DNA from: a virus
DNA length: 25,732 nucleotides
Virus record (IMG/VR): IMGVR_UViG_3300021961_000568
Span: 1 to 25,732 of that record
Reading direction: 5' to 3' (one strand)
Shown here: piece by piece, positions 16,085 to 23,619 of the stretch
Numbering within the stretch: the first letter of the stretch is position 1
Layout of the letters: each line of letters opens with the position of its first letter
Program-made: the position numbers and the translations under genes
The notes under the pieces: generated by a model
Seen by the model: only the letters and a program-made list of their open reading frames with translations
The model's database searches: none
Told to the model about the DNA's origin: nothing

Positions 16085-18898
16085 ATGGCTTTTTATAATA
16101 CTTACATTAACTACTCAGGTAATGGAGCCACTACCGACTTTAGCGTCCCGTTCTCATATCAGAACGAGGATGAAGTCATTGTAACTTTTGCAGGTAGTGG
16201 TTCATACACATATGTGTTTATCACATCGTCTACAATCAGAGTAACTCCGGCCCTAGCGGTCGGAGACTCAGTTGAAATTCAGCGTGAGACAGACCTCGCA
16301 TCCGCTAAGGTAACGTATGCTAACGGCTCTCCTGTAACTGGCGGGCAGCTCAACACCACGGTAAACCAGCTCTTGTATGGTATGCAGGAAGCTAACGACG
16401 TTGCTGGTCAGTCTATGGGACGTGACGCAGCGTTGAACTGGGATGCTGAAGGTAACAAGATCAGCAATGTAGACACGCCTACGCTTGCTACAGATGCTGC
16501 TAACAAGGATTACGTAGATACAGTAGCTTCCACTCCCGGTCCTACCGGTCCAGCGGGCGCTACGGGTGCTACTGGACCAATTGGTTTGACAGGTCCGGCA
16601 GGTCCAATAGGATTGACTGGTCCTACTGGTCCGCAAGGTCCGGCTGGCCCTACTGGTAACCAAGGTCCACAAGGCGCACAAGGTCCACAGGGTATCCAAG
16701 GAGCTACAGGCTCTACGGGTGCTACAGGACCGGTTGGTCCACAAGGCTCTACTGGCCCTACAGGATCAACTGGGCCGACAGGTCCACAGGGCATACAAGG
16801 ACCAACGGGAAGCACAGGTGCTGACTTTCAGCCTGACGCTGTAGGCTTGTATTCAAACAGGTCAACATATGATGCGGAAGCTGCTGGCTTCGCTTATCTA
16901 GCTACTGACTACGAGCAGATTTACTTCAAGTTGTCTGCCACGTCTGGGGACTGGTCGAACGGTATTACATTTGGTGTTGGTCCTCAAGGTCCAGCAGGTA
17001 CGCAAGGAGCAACTGGTCCAACCGGTGCTACTGGTCCTACCGGTCCGCAAGGTCCCGCTGGCCCTATCGGTCCTACTGGTCCAACAGGCGCAGACGGTCC
17101 TCAAGGGCCACAGGGTATCCAAGGTCCGCAGGGTGTACAGGGTGTAGATGGTGAAAAGGGCGCTCAGTGGCGTGGTTCATACTCTTCCGGTACTACCTAC
17201 GTTGTAGATGATATCGTTCAGGACAGTGGATCGTCTTGGATAGCAATTCAGGGCGGAACTGGTAATGCACCACCGACGCTTCCTACTGTAGCAAATGCTT
17301 ACTGGGAGCTGGTGGCTGAGAAGGGTACGTCCATTGCGTACACTCCAGTAAACAGGGCTGGCGACACGATGACAGGCACGCTCAACCTGCCTAGCAATGG
17401 GCTGACGGTTGGCACGGATCAGTTGCTAGTGAGTGGCGGCAACGTAGGTATTGGGACGGGTTCGCCAACGGAAAAACTGGAAGTAGCCGGAAACTTAATT
17501 CTTGATGCTACAGATGCTAACATTAAGCTGAAGGCTGGGGTGACTGGGGCAGCTGGTTCAGTCAATTGGACTTTCGACACTGACAGCACAGTCTATGGTT
17601 CAGTTTCTTTACCTTATGACACAAGAACAACTGTTGGGTTAAAAATAGAAAGCAACCCTTCCTATCCAATCACAATAAATTCCGGCAATGGTGTGATCTT
17701 CCAAGAGGATGGCACTACGGAAACAATGCGTATCGACAGCGCGGGCAACGTAGGTATTGGGACGGGTTCGCCTGCCCAAAAACTATCGGTCGCTGGTACC
17801 GTAGAAAGCACTACCGGAGGCTTTAAGTTCCCCGACGGGACAACGCAGGCAACTGCTGCATCCGGCGGGATTGAGCCGGGGGATACGCTGATTACTGCGC
17901 GTACACTTAGCTCACCAGAGTTTATTACTGAGTCTGGCAGGTACTTAAAAACAGACTATCCTCTGATTGGCTCAATGTCTGCGTTCAATGAAAGCGGAAC
18001 TAATTGGTCAGATACATCGGTAACATCAGCTACCTCTTACGGACTTGGACTTGGGTACGGAAATGGGACTTGGCTTGCTTGCTCAGGCACTGCTTATAAC
18101 TTACAAAGATCAACAGATGGTGGCAATACTTGGTCCACTGTGACAACTCCATCTACTTTTGGTGATGTTGCTTATGGTAACGGTGTCTGGATAGCTCGTT
18201 TTTACACGGTTGGTAGCTCTACTCTTTATAGGTCTACAGACGACGGATTAAATTGGTCAGCTGTTGGGGCTTCCATAAGTTATTACACAGCCATGCACTA
18301 TGCTAATGGAGTTTGGATCGCTACTACCTCCGGCGGAGGAATATACCGGTCTACGAACGACGGTGCTACTTGGTCAGCAGTAACATCAGGGACTACAAAT
18401 AGCCTTATTTCAGTGCAGTATGGAAACGGGGTTTGGATTGCTGTTGGACTGAGTTCAACCGTCTTAAGGTCAACTGATAATGGTGTTTCTTGGACGACTA
18501 GTCCTCCTAGTGCTAACGCTAACTTTTATGGGGTTTCCTATGGAAACGGTGTATGGATAGTAAATTCTAATAATGATACTTTCTGGCGATCAACAGACGA
18601 TGGCTTGACTTGGGAATCACAACCGTTTTTTACGGATTTCAGAAATACGGCATATGGCAATGGTACTTGGTTAGTAGGTGGAGCTTATTCCCTCTTTAAA
18701 TCAAATGATAACGGGAAAACTTTTGACCTAGCAGGCGGCGCTGTTGGTTCCCTTAGTTACAGAACAATTGCTTATGGTGGTGGCGTTTGGATGTCTCGCG
18801 CATATACAGGCTCCACTCAAAAAGTAATACGTTCCCCTGACGACGCCACTAAATTCTGGGTGCCGCCAACCCGTATCAACCTATATACAGGAGAGTAA
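16085..18898 (+). CDS. Modular tail fibre: gp17 N-terminus, collagen-like rods, CBM-like module, Asp-box propeller
   Basis: This 937-residue protein begins with a clear T7 gp17-type attachment domain (residues 1-150, from [12 protein letters not shown] to AANKDYVD). Collagen-like G-X-Y repeats follow at ~151-246 and ~299-357, separated by a small globular module ([19 protein letters not shown]). Residues ~360-412 resemble a CBM5/12-like carbohydrate module ([12 protein letters not shown] and YWELVAEKG). Two copies of [10 protein letters not shown] with an EKLEVAG-like tail follow at 452 and 554. Residues ~657-929 hold seven repeats of YGNGVWIA plus an Asp-box (RSTDDGLTW type), predicting a seven-bladed beta-propeller. 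It is probably the receptor-binding fibre, with a glycan as the likely ligand. AAAGGAAAAC precedes the ATG. Confidence 0.93.
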   Translation: MAFYNTYINYSGNGATTDFSVPFSYQNEDEVIVTFAGSGSYTYVFITSSTIRVTPALAVGDSVEIQRETDLASAKVTYANGSPVTGGQLNTTVNQLLYGMQEANDVAGQSMGRDAALNWDAEGNKISNVDTPTLATDAANKDYVDTVASTPGPTGPAGATGATGPIGLTGPAGPIGLTGPTGPQGPAGPTGNQGPQGAQGPQGIQGATGSTGATGPVGPQGSTGPTGSTGPTGPQGIQGPTGSTGADFQPDAVGLYSNRSTYDAEAAGFAYLATDYEQIYFKLSATSGDWSNGITFGVGPQGPAGTQGATGPTGATGPTGPQGPAGPIGPTGPTGADGPQGPQGIQGPQGVQGVDGEKGAQWRGSYSSGTTYVVDDIVQDSGSSWIAIQGGTGNAPPTLPTVANAYWELVAEKGTSIAYTPVNRAGDTMTGTLNLPSNGLTVGTDQLLVSGGNVGIGTGSPTEKLEVAGNLILDATDANIKLKAGVTGAAGSVNWTFDTDSTVYGSVSLPYDTRTTVGLKIESNPSYPITINSGNGVIFQEDGTTETMRIDSAGNVGIGTGSPAQKLSVAGTVESTTGGFKFPDGTTQATAASGGIEPGDTLITARTLSSPEFITESGRYLKTDYPLIGSMSAFNESGTNWSDTSVTSATSYGLGLGYGNGTWLACSGTAYNLQRSTDGGNTWSTVTTPSTFGDVAYGNGVWIARFYTVGSSTLYRSTDDGLNWSAVGASISYYTAMHYANGVWIATTSGGGIYRSTNDGATWSAVTSGTTNSLISVQYGNGVWIAVGLSSTVLRSTDNGVSWTTSPPSANANFYGVSYGNGVWIVNSNNDTFWRSTDDGLTWESQPFFTDFRNTAYGNGTWLVGGAYSLFKSNDNGKTFDLAGGAVGSLSYRTIAYGGGVWMSRAYTGSTQKVIRSPDDATKFWVPPTRINLYTGE
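16535..17155 (+). repeat. Two collagen-like G-X-Y repeat tracts
   Basis: Triplets such as [12 protein letters not shown] and GIQ run at 16535-16822 and 16979-17155. The 156-base gap between them encodes a non-collagen module. Phage collagen-like tracts form triple-helical rods, consistent with a trimeric fibre shaft. Confidence 0.93.
17438..17772 (+). repeat. 29-bp direct repeat in the fibre gene
   Basis: An identical 29-base stretch starting GGCAACGTAGGTATTGGGAC occurs at 17438-17466 and 17744-17772. It encodes [10 protein letters not shown] at the start of two fibre modules. Exact nucleotide identity suggests recent duplication or recombination between modules. Confidence 0.9.
18053..18871 (+). 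repeat. Seven Asp-box repeats in the fibre C-terminus
   Basis: Seven units of about 35-45 codons each pair a YGNG(V/T)W strand with a later S-T/N-D-x-G-x-(T/S/N)-W Asp-box. The sixth and seventh boxes are degenerate (SNDNGKTF and SPDDATKFW). Asp-box repeats normally mark the turn between beta-strands of a propeller blade. Confidence 0.88.
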
Positions 18899-18900
18899 TT

Positions 18901-19233
18901 ATGACAACAATGTATCTTTACGACTCTCTCGGAAACTACACTGGTTCTCAAGAGCACATTAAATACTCTAGGCTGCCAAATAATTATACTGAGATTGCTC
19001 CACCAGACGGTCAGTTTGCAGTGTGGGTTGGCAACCAGTGGGAACTTCGTGACGCCCCAGTAGTACCTCCTCCTCCAAGTCCACCAGTCGAGACCATTGA
19101 GAGTCTAAAGGAGAAACTGGTAGAGACTGACTATGTTGGGCTAACGGATTACGACAAGCAGAAGCCAGAACTGCTAGCGCAACGTCAGCAGTGGCGTGAA
19201 GCAATTCGTGCATTAGACAATCAAGGAATCTAA
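18901..19233 (+). CDS. Tail-fibre-assembly-like protein
   Basis: The 110-residue product lies directly after the fibre gene with an AGGAGAG Shine-Dalgarno. It has the style of phage tail-fibre assembly proteins: an aromatic-rich N-terminal half with WVGNQWELRD, a proline hinge (VVPPPPSPP, about residues 55-63) and a helical C-terminus with DYVGLTDYDKQKP and a QQWREAIRAL tail. Such proteins act as chaperones for fibre folding or become part of the fibre tip. The family match is by pattern only, and a structural tail protein is an alternative. Confidence 0.65.
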   Translation: MTTMYLYDSLGNYTGSQEHIKYSRLPNNYTEIAPPDGQFAVWVGNQWELRDAPVVPPPPSPPVETIESLKEKLVETDYVGLTDYDKQKPELLAQRQQWREAIRALDNQGI

Positions 19234-19236
19234 CAA

Positions 19237-19335
19237 ATGGCGACTATATACACTTGGTCGCTTCCCCAGTTCGACGTAGCACCGTTCTAGGAGTACCTAT
19301 GCAAAACAGCTTATCAAAGGATTGACAAACAATGA
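19237..19335 (+). pseudogene. Small reading frame interrupted by TAG
   Basis: An ATG at 19237 with an AAGGA Shine-Dalgarno at 19223-19227 opens a frame beginning MATIYTWSLPQFDV that meets TAG at 19288-19290. The same frame then continues for 14 codons and ends in a TGA overlapping the next gene's ATG (ATGA at 19332-19335), exactly the coupling used elsewhere in this operon. The start resembles a family of small phage proteins beginning with a YTW-x-x-x-Q-x-D-x-x-P motif. It may be a decayed remnant, a 17-residue peptide, or an amber-readthrough gene. TAG is used as a normal stop by several neighbours. Confidence 0.4.
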
Positions 19336-19466
19336 TTACTAAGTTCAAAAAAGCTTACGCTATTGCAATGACTTTTTATGACGTAGTGATTGAAAAGGTT
19401 GTTCGCTACCCTGACTTTGCGCTAGCTCTTGCTATCGTAGCAGTCGCAGGAGCATTGATGGTCTAA
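19332..19466 (+). CDS. Small single-TM protein in the lysis cassette
   Basis: The 44-residue product has a basic N-terminus (MITKFKKAY), a central amphipathic stretch and a hydrophobic C-terminal helix (FALALAIVAVAGALMV, residues ~29-44). AAAGGA at 19316-19321 serves as Shine-Dalgarno. Its stop overlaps the endolysin ATG (TAATG), so the two are probably co-translated. Size, single membrane segment and position directly before the endolysin suggest a holin- or antiholin-like role. There is no family signature to confirm this. Confidence 0.65.
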   Translation: MITKFKKAYAIAMTFYDVVIEKVVRYPDFALALAIVAVAGALMV

Positions 19467-20110
19467 TGAACATCAGCTCAGACGGTCTTGCCATCGTAAA
19501 GGCATTTGAAGGTTGTCACAAAGCTGTTAAAGGTCGCCCCGGCTTCTTCACCACATATGATGATGGAGTCGGGGTATTGACCATAGGCTATGGACATACC
19601 AATCACCACGAACCTCACTTCGTTAAAGGAGATGTATGGGAGCAAGCAAAGTGTGACGAGGTGCTAGCACTCGATATGCGTACCTTTGAACACCACGTAT
19701 CCCGTATGTCACAAGTTCCACTGGAGCAGCACGAGTTTGACGCTCTTGTTAGTTGGGCTTTCAACACTGGTGGACCTGCGTCAGCTACTCTGTGGAAGAA
19801 ACTCAACGCAGGTAACAAGGCTGCTGTACCTAAAGAGCTGCTGAAGTGGAATAAAGGCGGTGGACGGGTGTTGAGAGGGCTAACACGACGTAGAAAAAGT
19901 GAAGCTGCGTTGTTCCAAGCTGACTTTGAGGATGCTTTTGGACACGCTGGTGTTAAAAGACCTAAAACAGATGAGCCTACGTCTACTGTCCGAATCCCCT
20001 CCACTAACAAGGAAGACGAAAGTCCTACCTCCGGTAAATTTATTCCTATTCTCCTTAAACTATTTAACATACTCGTAACTGCATTTACTAAAAGGACCAG
20101 TCTTAAATGA
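19466..20110 (+). CDS. Endolysin, T4-lysozyme-type muramidase (GH24)
   Basis: The N-terminal ~165 residues form a GH24 domain. Glu15 in KAFEGC is the likely catalytic acid, and D33 with T39 in YDDGVGVLTIGYGHT match the T4 Asp20 and Thr26, with the same spacing of six. The Glu-to-Asp distance (18) is longer than in T4 (9), as in many phage members. The remaining ~50 residues are a Pro/Ser/Thr linker and a hydrophobic segment (FIPILLKLFNILVTAF) followed by basic residues, which is unusual. T7 instead uses an amidase as its lysozyme. The stop overlaps the holin ATG (ATGA). Confidence 0.93.
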   Translation: MNISSDGLAIVKAFEGCHKAVKGRPGFFTTYDDGVGVLTIGYGHTNHHEPHFVKGDVWEQAKCDEVLALDMRTFEHHVSRMSQVPLEQHEFDALVSWAFNTGGPASATLWKKLNAGNKAAVPKELLKWNKGGGRVLRGLTRRRKSEAALFQADFEDAFGHAGVKRPKTDEPTSTVRIPSTNKEDESPTSGKFIPILLKLFNILVTAFTKRTSLK

Positions 20111-20493
20111 TACTTGACATCATCAAGCTTGTCCTTCCAGTGTTCGACAAGCTGATACCTGATGTCAACGCCCGTGAAAAGGCTAAAGAAGAGCTGACAA
20201 AGACTCTTCTAGAGAATCAGACAGCGATTATGGGCGCTATGAAGGATACTATGGCAGCGGATGCTGCCTCTGAGAGTTGGCTAACACGGTCAGCTAGGCC
20301 AATCGTCGTTATGTGGTCTCTTGCTATGATCACTTGGGTTGTTCTCTCCCCTATATTTAACTTACAGACTGCAACACTGACTGCCCTTAGCGGAGTTCCA
20401 GATAGTCTGTGGAACTTGGTCAGCGTCGGTATTGGTGGGTATATGCTCGCTCGCACCGTCGAGAAGGGTATGGCAAATTGGAAAAAGAAGTAG
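20107..20493 (+). CDS. Holin, GTA three-TM type
   Basis: The 128-residue product fits the family of three-TM holins first recognised in gene transfer agents. It has an N-terminal amphipathic segment (MILDIIKLVLPVFDKLIP), a charged helical region, the conserved SWLTRSARP element (residues 57-65), then hydrophobic segments at ~65-84 and ~100-117 with the GGYMLARTVEKG ending. Such proteins permeabilise the inner membrane so the endolysin can reach the wall. The ATG overlaps the endolysin stop and has AAAGGA 10 bases upstream. The family is common in alphaproteobacterial elements, which is one hint about the host. Confidence 0.88.
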   Translation: MILDIIKLVLPVFDKLIPDVNAREKAKEELTKTLLENQTAIMGAMKDTMAADAASESWLTRSARPIVVMWSLAMITWVVLSPIFNLQTATLTALSGVPDSLWNLVSVGIGGYMLARTVEKGMANWKKK

Positions 20494-20699
20494 CAATTGA
20501 AGTTGCTGTCCTTGAGGCAGAGTTAAACCACGTTAGGAAAGACCTAGATCAGGTCAAAGACGATTTGAAGATTATTAGAGATACGCTAGCACAAGCTAAA
20601 GGCGGTTGGAAAACCCTTATGCTTGTAGCAGGCATATCCTCAACCGTTGGAGCGATGATCGCTAAAGCAGCTCCGTGGTTTATGATTGGACCAAGATAA
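20478..20699 (+). CDS. XhlA-like coiled-coil membrane protein
   Basis: The 73-residue product has a heptad-rich N-terminal coiled coil (EKEVAIEVAVLEAELNHVRK onwards, residues 2-42), a Gly-Gly-Trp hinge and one membrane helix (LMLVAGISSTVGAMIAKAA, ~46-64). This is the layout of XhlA/hemolysin-type holin accessory proteins. The start is a TTG at 20478 inside the end of the holin gene, supported by GAAGGG about 10 bases upstream; a longer frame upstream would overlap the holin by 85 bases and has an unlikely N-terminus. It probably assists holin timing or membrane anchoring. A spanin-like role is less likely because no lipobox or periplasmic domain is visible. Confidence 0.75.
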   Translation: MEKEVAIEVAVLEAELNHVRKDLDQVKDDLKIIRDTLAQAKGGWKTLMLVAGISSTVGAMIAKAAPWFMIGPR

Positions 20700-20700
20700 C

Positions 20701-20931
20701 ATGAGTAAGACCAGAGCTAGCGAAGAGCTACTTGGTCAGCTTCATGAAGCAGTAACGCTAGACCTCCTTAGACGTGTTAAATCAGGGGAGGCTAGCCCTG
20801 CTGAACTGAATGCTGCCATTAAGCTCCTCCAGAACAACGGTATTGAGGCAATATTGACTGATGAGTCTCCGCTCAAGGCGTTGATGGACAGCCTGCCTAA
20901 GTTCGACGATGAAGGGGAGTATACGAACTGA
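20701..20931 (+). CDS. Terminase small subunit, T7 gp18-like
   Basis: The 76-residue product directly precedes the packaging genes and resembles T7 gp18-type small terminases (T7 gp18 is 89 residues), with LLGQLHEAVTLDLLRRVKSG and ELNAAIKLLQNNGIEA. It recognises concatemeric phage DNA and stimulates the large subunit. The ATG at 20701 begins one base after the previous stop. A TTG at 20686 in frame is possible, but neither has a strong Shine-Dalgarno, so reinitiation is likely. The C-terminus is acidic (KFDDEGEY), as is usual for portal or large-subunit contact. Confidence 0.86.
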   Translation: MSKTRASEELLGQLHEAVTLDLLRRVKSGEASPAELNAAIKLLQNNGIEAILTDESPLKALMDSLPKFDDEGEYTN

Positions 20932-21173
20932 CAAGCCTCTCTATTAAACGAGGAGAAAAACTCCCAACCAAACAAGGAGCAGGGCTGACTGCTAAAGGCC
21001 GAGCAAAGTACAACAGAGAGACTGGTTCTAACCTCAAGCCTCCCGCTCCTAATCCTAAGACAAAAGCTGACAAGGGTCGCAAGCGCTCCTTCTGCAAACG
21101 TATGCTTGGCATAGTTAAGAAGTCTAAGAACGCTGAGCGTGCCATAGCATCAATGAGAAGGTGGAAATGCTAA
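20928..21173 (+). CDS. Small basic phage protein, probable CTG start
   Basis: An 81-residue basic product carries GAGLTAKGRAKYNRETGSN, then RSFCKRM and a terminal RRWKC. I recognise this as a widespread small phage family usually found beside terminase genes (possibly DUF6321, not verified). No ATG, GTG or TTG precedes the conserved region: the frame opens after a TGA at 20909. A CTG at 20928 overlaps the small-terminase stop and lies about 10 bases after AAGGGGAG, so I take it as the start. Two Cys residues (56 and 81) could pair or bind metal. Function is unknown; packaging or DNA binding would fit the context. Confidence 0.72.
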   Translation: MTSLSIKRGEKLPTKQGAGLTAKGRAKYNRETGSNLKPPAPNPKTKADKGRKRSFCKRMLGIVKKSKNAERAIASMRRWKC

Positions 21174-21514
21174 TGTGTTTTGCATCCACAAAAGAGCAAC
21201 CTAACCTAATTCCTTTCGATACGAACTTACACGTTCCGCAAGACGTTGGTTTAGGAGGTAAATCTACTGAGTACCTCACATCAGATTACACAAGATCGTC
21301 AGGTAGTGAGACAACGAATTACCCTAGAATTTGGTGGGATAAAAACTTACAGCCTCACGTTTTAGATGAGTCTAGTGCCTACGATGCTCACATTACTTAC
21401 GAAGGTCTAACAGGTAAGCGTTCTCCACGTTATACAAGCATGGATTTAGCTATCGATGCAGCTAAATCACGTTCAGCGTCAGGAGGAGGAGAGTCAGGTT
21501 CATTATATGAGTGA
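21173..21514 (+). CDS. Unknown protein upstream of large terminase
   Basis: The 113-residue product (MCFASTKEQPN) is not one I recognise. It is hydrophilic, with Trp-Trp (RIWWDKN), several Tyr residues, and a Ser/Gly-rich C-terminus (SASGGGESGS). The ATG at 21173 overlaps the previous stop (TAATG); an ATG at 21167 and a GTG at 21161 in frame are alternatives. It ends 8 bases inside the large terminase gene, so translation is coupled. The MC start recalls the gp14-type virion proteins, but nothing else does. It may be a minor structural or packaging protein. Confidence 0.75.
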   Translation: MCFASTKEQPNLIPFDTNLHVPQDVGLGGKSTEYLTSDYTRSSGSETTNYPRIWWDKNLQPHVLDESSAYDAHITYEGLTGKRSPRYTSMDLAIDAAKSRSASGGGESGSLYE

Positions 21515-23198
21515 AGACCCTCTTAAAAAAGACTTCCGTCTATTCCTTTACCTAGTCTGGAAGCATATCAACCTGCCAGACCCTACCCCTATCCAGTACG
21601 ACATAGCTACCTTCCTTCAACGTGGTCCTAACAAGATCGCCATCCAAGCTTTTCGAGGCGTAGGCAAGAGTTTCATTACTGCTGCCTACGTCCTTTGGAG
21701 GCTCTATTGTGACCCTCAGTTAAAGTTCCTTGTTGTCTCTGCGTCTAAGTCACGAGCAGATGCCTTCTCTACGTTCACCATGCGGTTGATACAGGAGATG
21801 GACATCCTAGCTCACCTTAGACCAAGGGAAGAACAACGTAACAGTCGTATCGAGTTTGACGTAGGCCCAGCTAAAGCTGACCAGTCACCATCAGTTAAGT
21901 CTGTTGGCATCACTGGACAGATCACTGGTTCACGTGCTGACGAGATCATCGCTGATGACGTAGAGGTGCTGAACAATGCAGCTACTGCTGACATGCGTGA
22001 GAAGCTGTTAGAACGGACTAAAGAGTTCTCTGCTGTCCTTAAGCCTCTCGAACACGCTCGTATCATCTACCTTGGCACTCCCCAGACTGAAGATTCAATA
22101 TACTCTAAGCTGCCTGAGACATTCTCTACGCAGATTTGGCCTGCACTCATTCCTAGCAAGGAAGAGTCAGAGAAGTATGGGGATGATCTAGCTCCTTACA
22201 TCCGTAAGCTCATGGCTAACAAGCCTGAAGGGACTACAGCAGACCCTGAACGCTTCTCCGACATGGACCTAGCAGGTAGGCAAGCTGAATACGGTAGAGC
22301 AGGTTTCTCTCTACAGTTTATGCTCAACACTCAGCTATCTGATGAGGATCGTTATCCTCTGAAGATCAAAGACCTGATTGTCATGGATATAGACAAAGAG
22401 AAAGCTCCTATGAAGATCAATTGGCTACCCGATTACAAACGGGAGCTAAAGGAGCTACCTAACCTAGCCATGTCAGGGGATCGTTTCTACATGCCAGCAT
22501 CTGTTGACGATACGTTTGCATCGTATACAGGCAGTGTAATGTCCATTGACCCTAGTGGACGAGGTAAAGACGAAACTGGCTATGCTGTTGTCAAGATGCT
22601 CAATGGCTTCTTGTTTGTTACTCGTGCAGGTGGTCTACCGGGTGGTTACGATATGCCAACTCTCCAGAAGCTAGCTAAGATAGCCAAGGAAGAGATGGTA
22701 AACCACATCATCATCGAAGCTAACTTTGGTGACGGTATGTACCAAGCCTTGTTTGAGCCTGTTGTCTCCAAGGTACACCCTTGTATGATCGAGGAAGTAA
22801 GACACTCTACACAAAAGGAAAGACGCATAATTGACACCCTTGAGCCTGTGATTAGCAGACACAAGCTAATCGTAGACAAGAAGGTGATCGAGGATGACTA
22901 TAAGACAGCTCAGTCTTACGAGGCTGACGCAAAGTTTAACAAAACCCTAATCTACCAGATGACACGTATCACGTTTGATCGTGGTGCATTAAAACACGAT
23001 GACCGATTGGATGCTCTAGCCATAGCTGTAGGCTACTGGAGCGAACAAATGGCAAGGGATGCTGACAAGGGCATAGCTACAGAGAAGTCTGAAGCCCTAG
23101 ACAGAGAACTACAGAAGTTCATAGACCACGCTAGCGGTCGTAAACATCAATCTAACAGTGGCGCTGCCTTCCGTGGTCAAAGCGCTAGGATGATCTAA
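21507..23198 (+). CDS. Terminase large subunit, T7 gp19-like
   Basis: The 563-residue product is close to T7 gp19 (586). The ATPase half has a Walker A at residues 48-55 (AFRGVGKS) and a Walker B at 146-151 (EIIADD). The nuclease half shows the acidic residues of the RNase H-like fold: D348 in MSIDPSG, E404 in IIIEANFGDG, and the HDDRLDALA motif around 497-502. It pumps DNA through the portal and cuts the concatemer. I chose the ATG at 21507 because the homologous region starts there; a GGAGGAGGAGAG tract lies ~14 bases upstream. Confidence 0.96.
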   Translation: MSEDPLKKDFRLFLYLVWKHINLPDPTPIQYDIATFLQRGPNKIAIQAFRGVGKSFITAAYVLWRLYCDPQLKFLVVSASKSRADAFSTFTMRLIQEMDILAHLRPREEQRNSRIEFDVGPAKADQSPSVKSVGITGQITGSRADEIIADDVEVLNNAATADMREKLLERTKEFSAVLKPLEHARIIYLGTPQTEDSIYSKLPETFSTQIWPALIPSKEESEKYGDDLAPYIRKLMANKPEGTTADPERFSDMDLAGRQAEYGRAGFSLQFMLNTQLSDEDRYPLKIKDLIVMDIDKEKAPMKINWLPDYKRELKELPNLAMSGDRFYMPASVDDTFASYTGSVMSIDPSGRGKDETGYAVVKMLNGFLFVTRAGGLPGGYDMPTLQKLAKIAKEEMVNHIIIEANFGDGMYQALFEPVVSKVHPCMIEEVRHSTQKERRIIDTLEPVISRHKLIVDKKVIEDDYKTAQSYEADAKFNKTLIYQMTRITFDRGALKHDDRLDALAIAVGYWSEQMARDADKGIATEKSEALDRELQKFIDHASGRKHQSNSGAAFRGQSARMI

Positions 23199-23199
23199 C

Positions 23200-23619
23200 A
23201 TGACATACACTTGGGGATGGCACCTTTCGCTCGATATGGGCGGGTGTGACAAAGAAAAGATTACCAGCAAAGACAACATCATTGCTTTTGTCAAAGAGCT
23301 TGTAGAAAAAATAGGCATGAAAGCCTATGGAGAGCCAGCGTGTGTTCACTTTGCTGAACACGATGCCAGCAAGGCAGGCTTTACGCTAACTCAGCTTATA
23401 GAAACTTCTAACATCTGTGCACATTTCGTTGACGCTACAGGGGAGGTTTATCTGGACGTGTTCAGTTGTAAACCTTTTAACGAGGAAATTGTCGTTGAAG
23501 TGGCTGGTAACTACTTTAACCCTACGTTTGGGGAAGTCTACATGCGTGAACGGGGTGTTAGCGCTGCCGATTACGAAGAAGTAGACACATATAAAAAGGA
23601 GAATACATGCCTGCACTAG
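23200..23619 (+). CDS. SpeD-like (S-adenosylmethionine decarboxylase family) protein, divergent
   Basis: The 139-residue product has the length and layout of bacterial SpeD proenzymes: GWHLSLDMGGCD near the N-terminus, H54 and G60 in the middle, S70, H75, and DVFSC with C90, and a late ERG. Against the Thermotoga SpeD as I remember it, S70, H75 and C90 match the pyruvoyl-forming Ser63, His68 and Cys83 with no gap. The residue before the cleavage serine is Thr, not Glu. The family members' adenosine contacts (Phe49, Trp70, Glu72) are Ala56, Val77 and Ala79 here. It should self-cleave into two chains and act as a pyruvoyl decarboxylase, but perhaps not on AdoMet. It follows large terminase after one base. 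Confidence 0.82.
   Translation: MTYTWGWHLSLDMGGCDKEKITSKDNIIAFVKELVEKIGMKAYGEPACVHFAEHDASKAGFTLTQLIETSNICAHFVDATGEVYLDVFSCKPFNEEIVVEVAGNYFNPTFGEVYMRERGVSAADYEEVDTYKKENTCLH

Noticed and set aside
16268-17122. Antisense Pro/Cys/Trp-rich open frames over the fibre gene
   Set aside because: They are the reverse complement of the collagen-like repeats; their repetitive composition is an artefact of that.
18053-18871. Active sialidase in the fibre tip
   Set aside because: Asp-boxes are present, but I see no clear arginine triad, FRIP motif or Tyr/Glu nucleophile pair; Asp-boxes also occur in non-enzymatic propellers.
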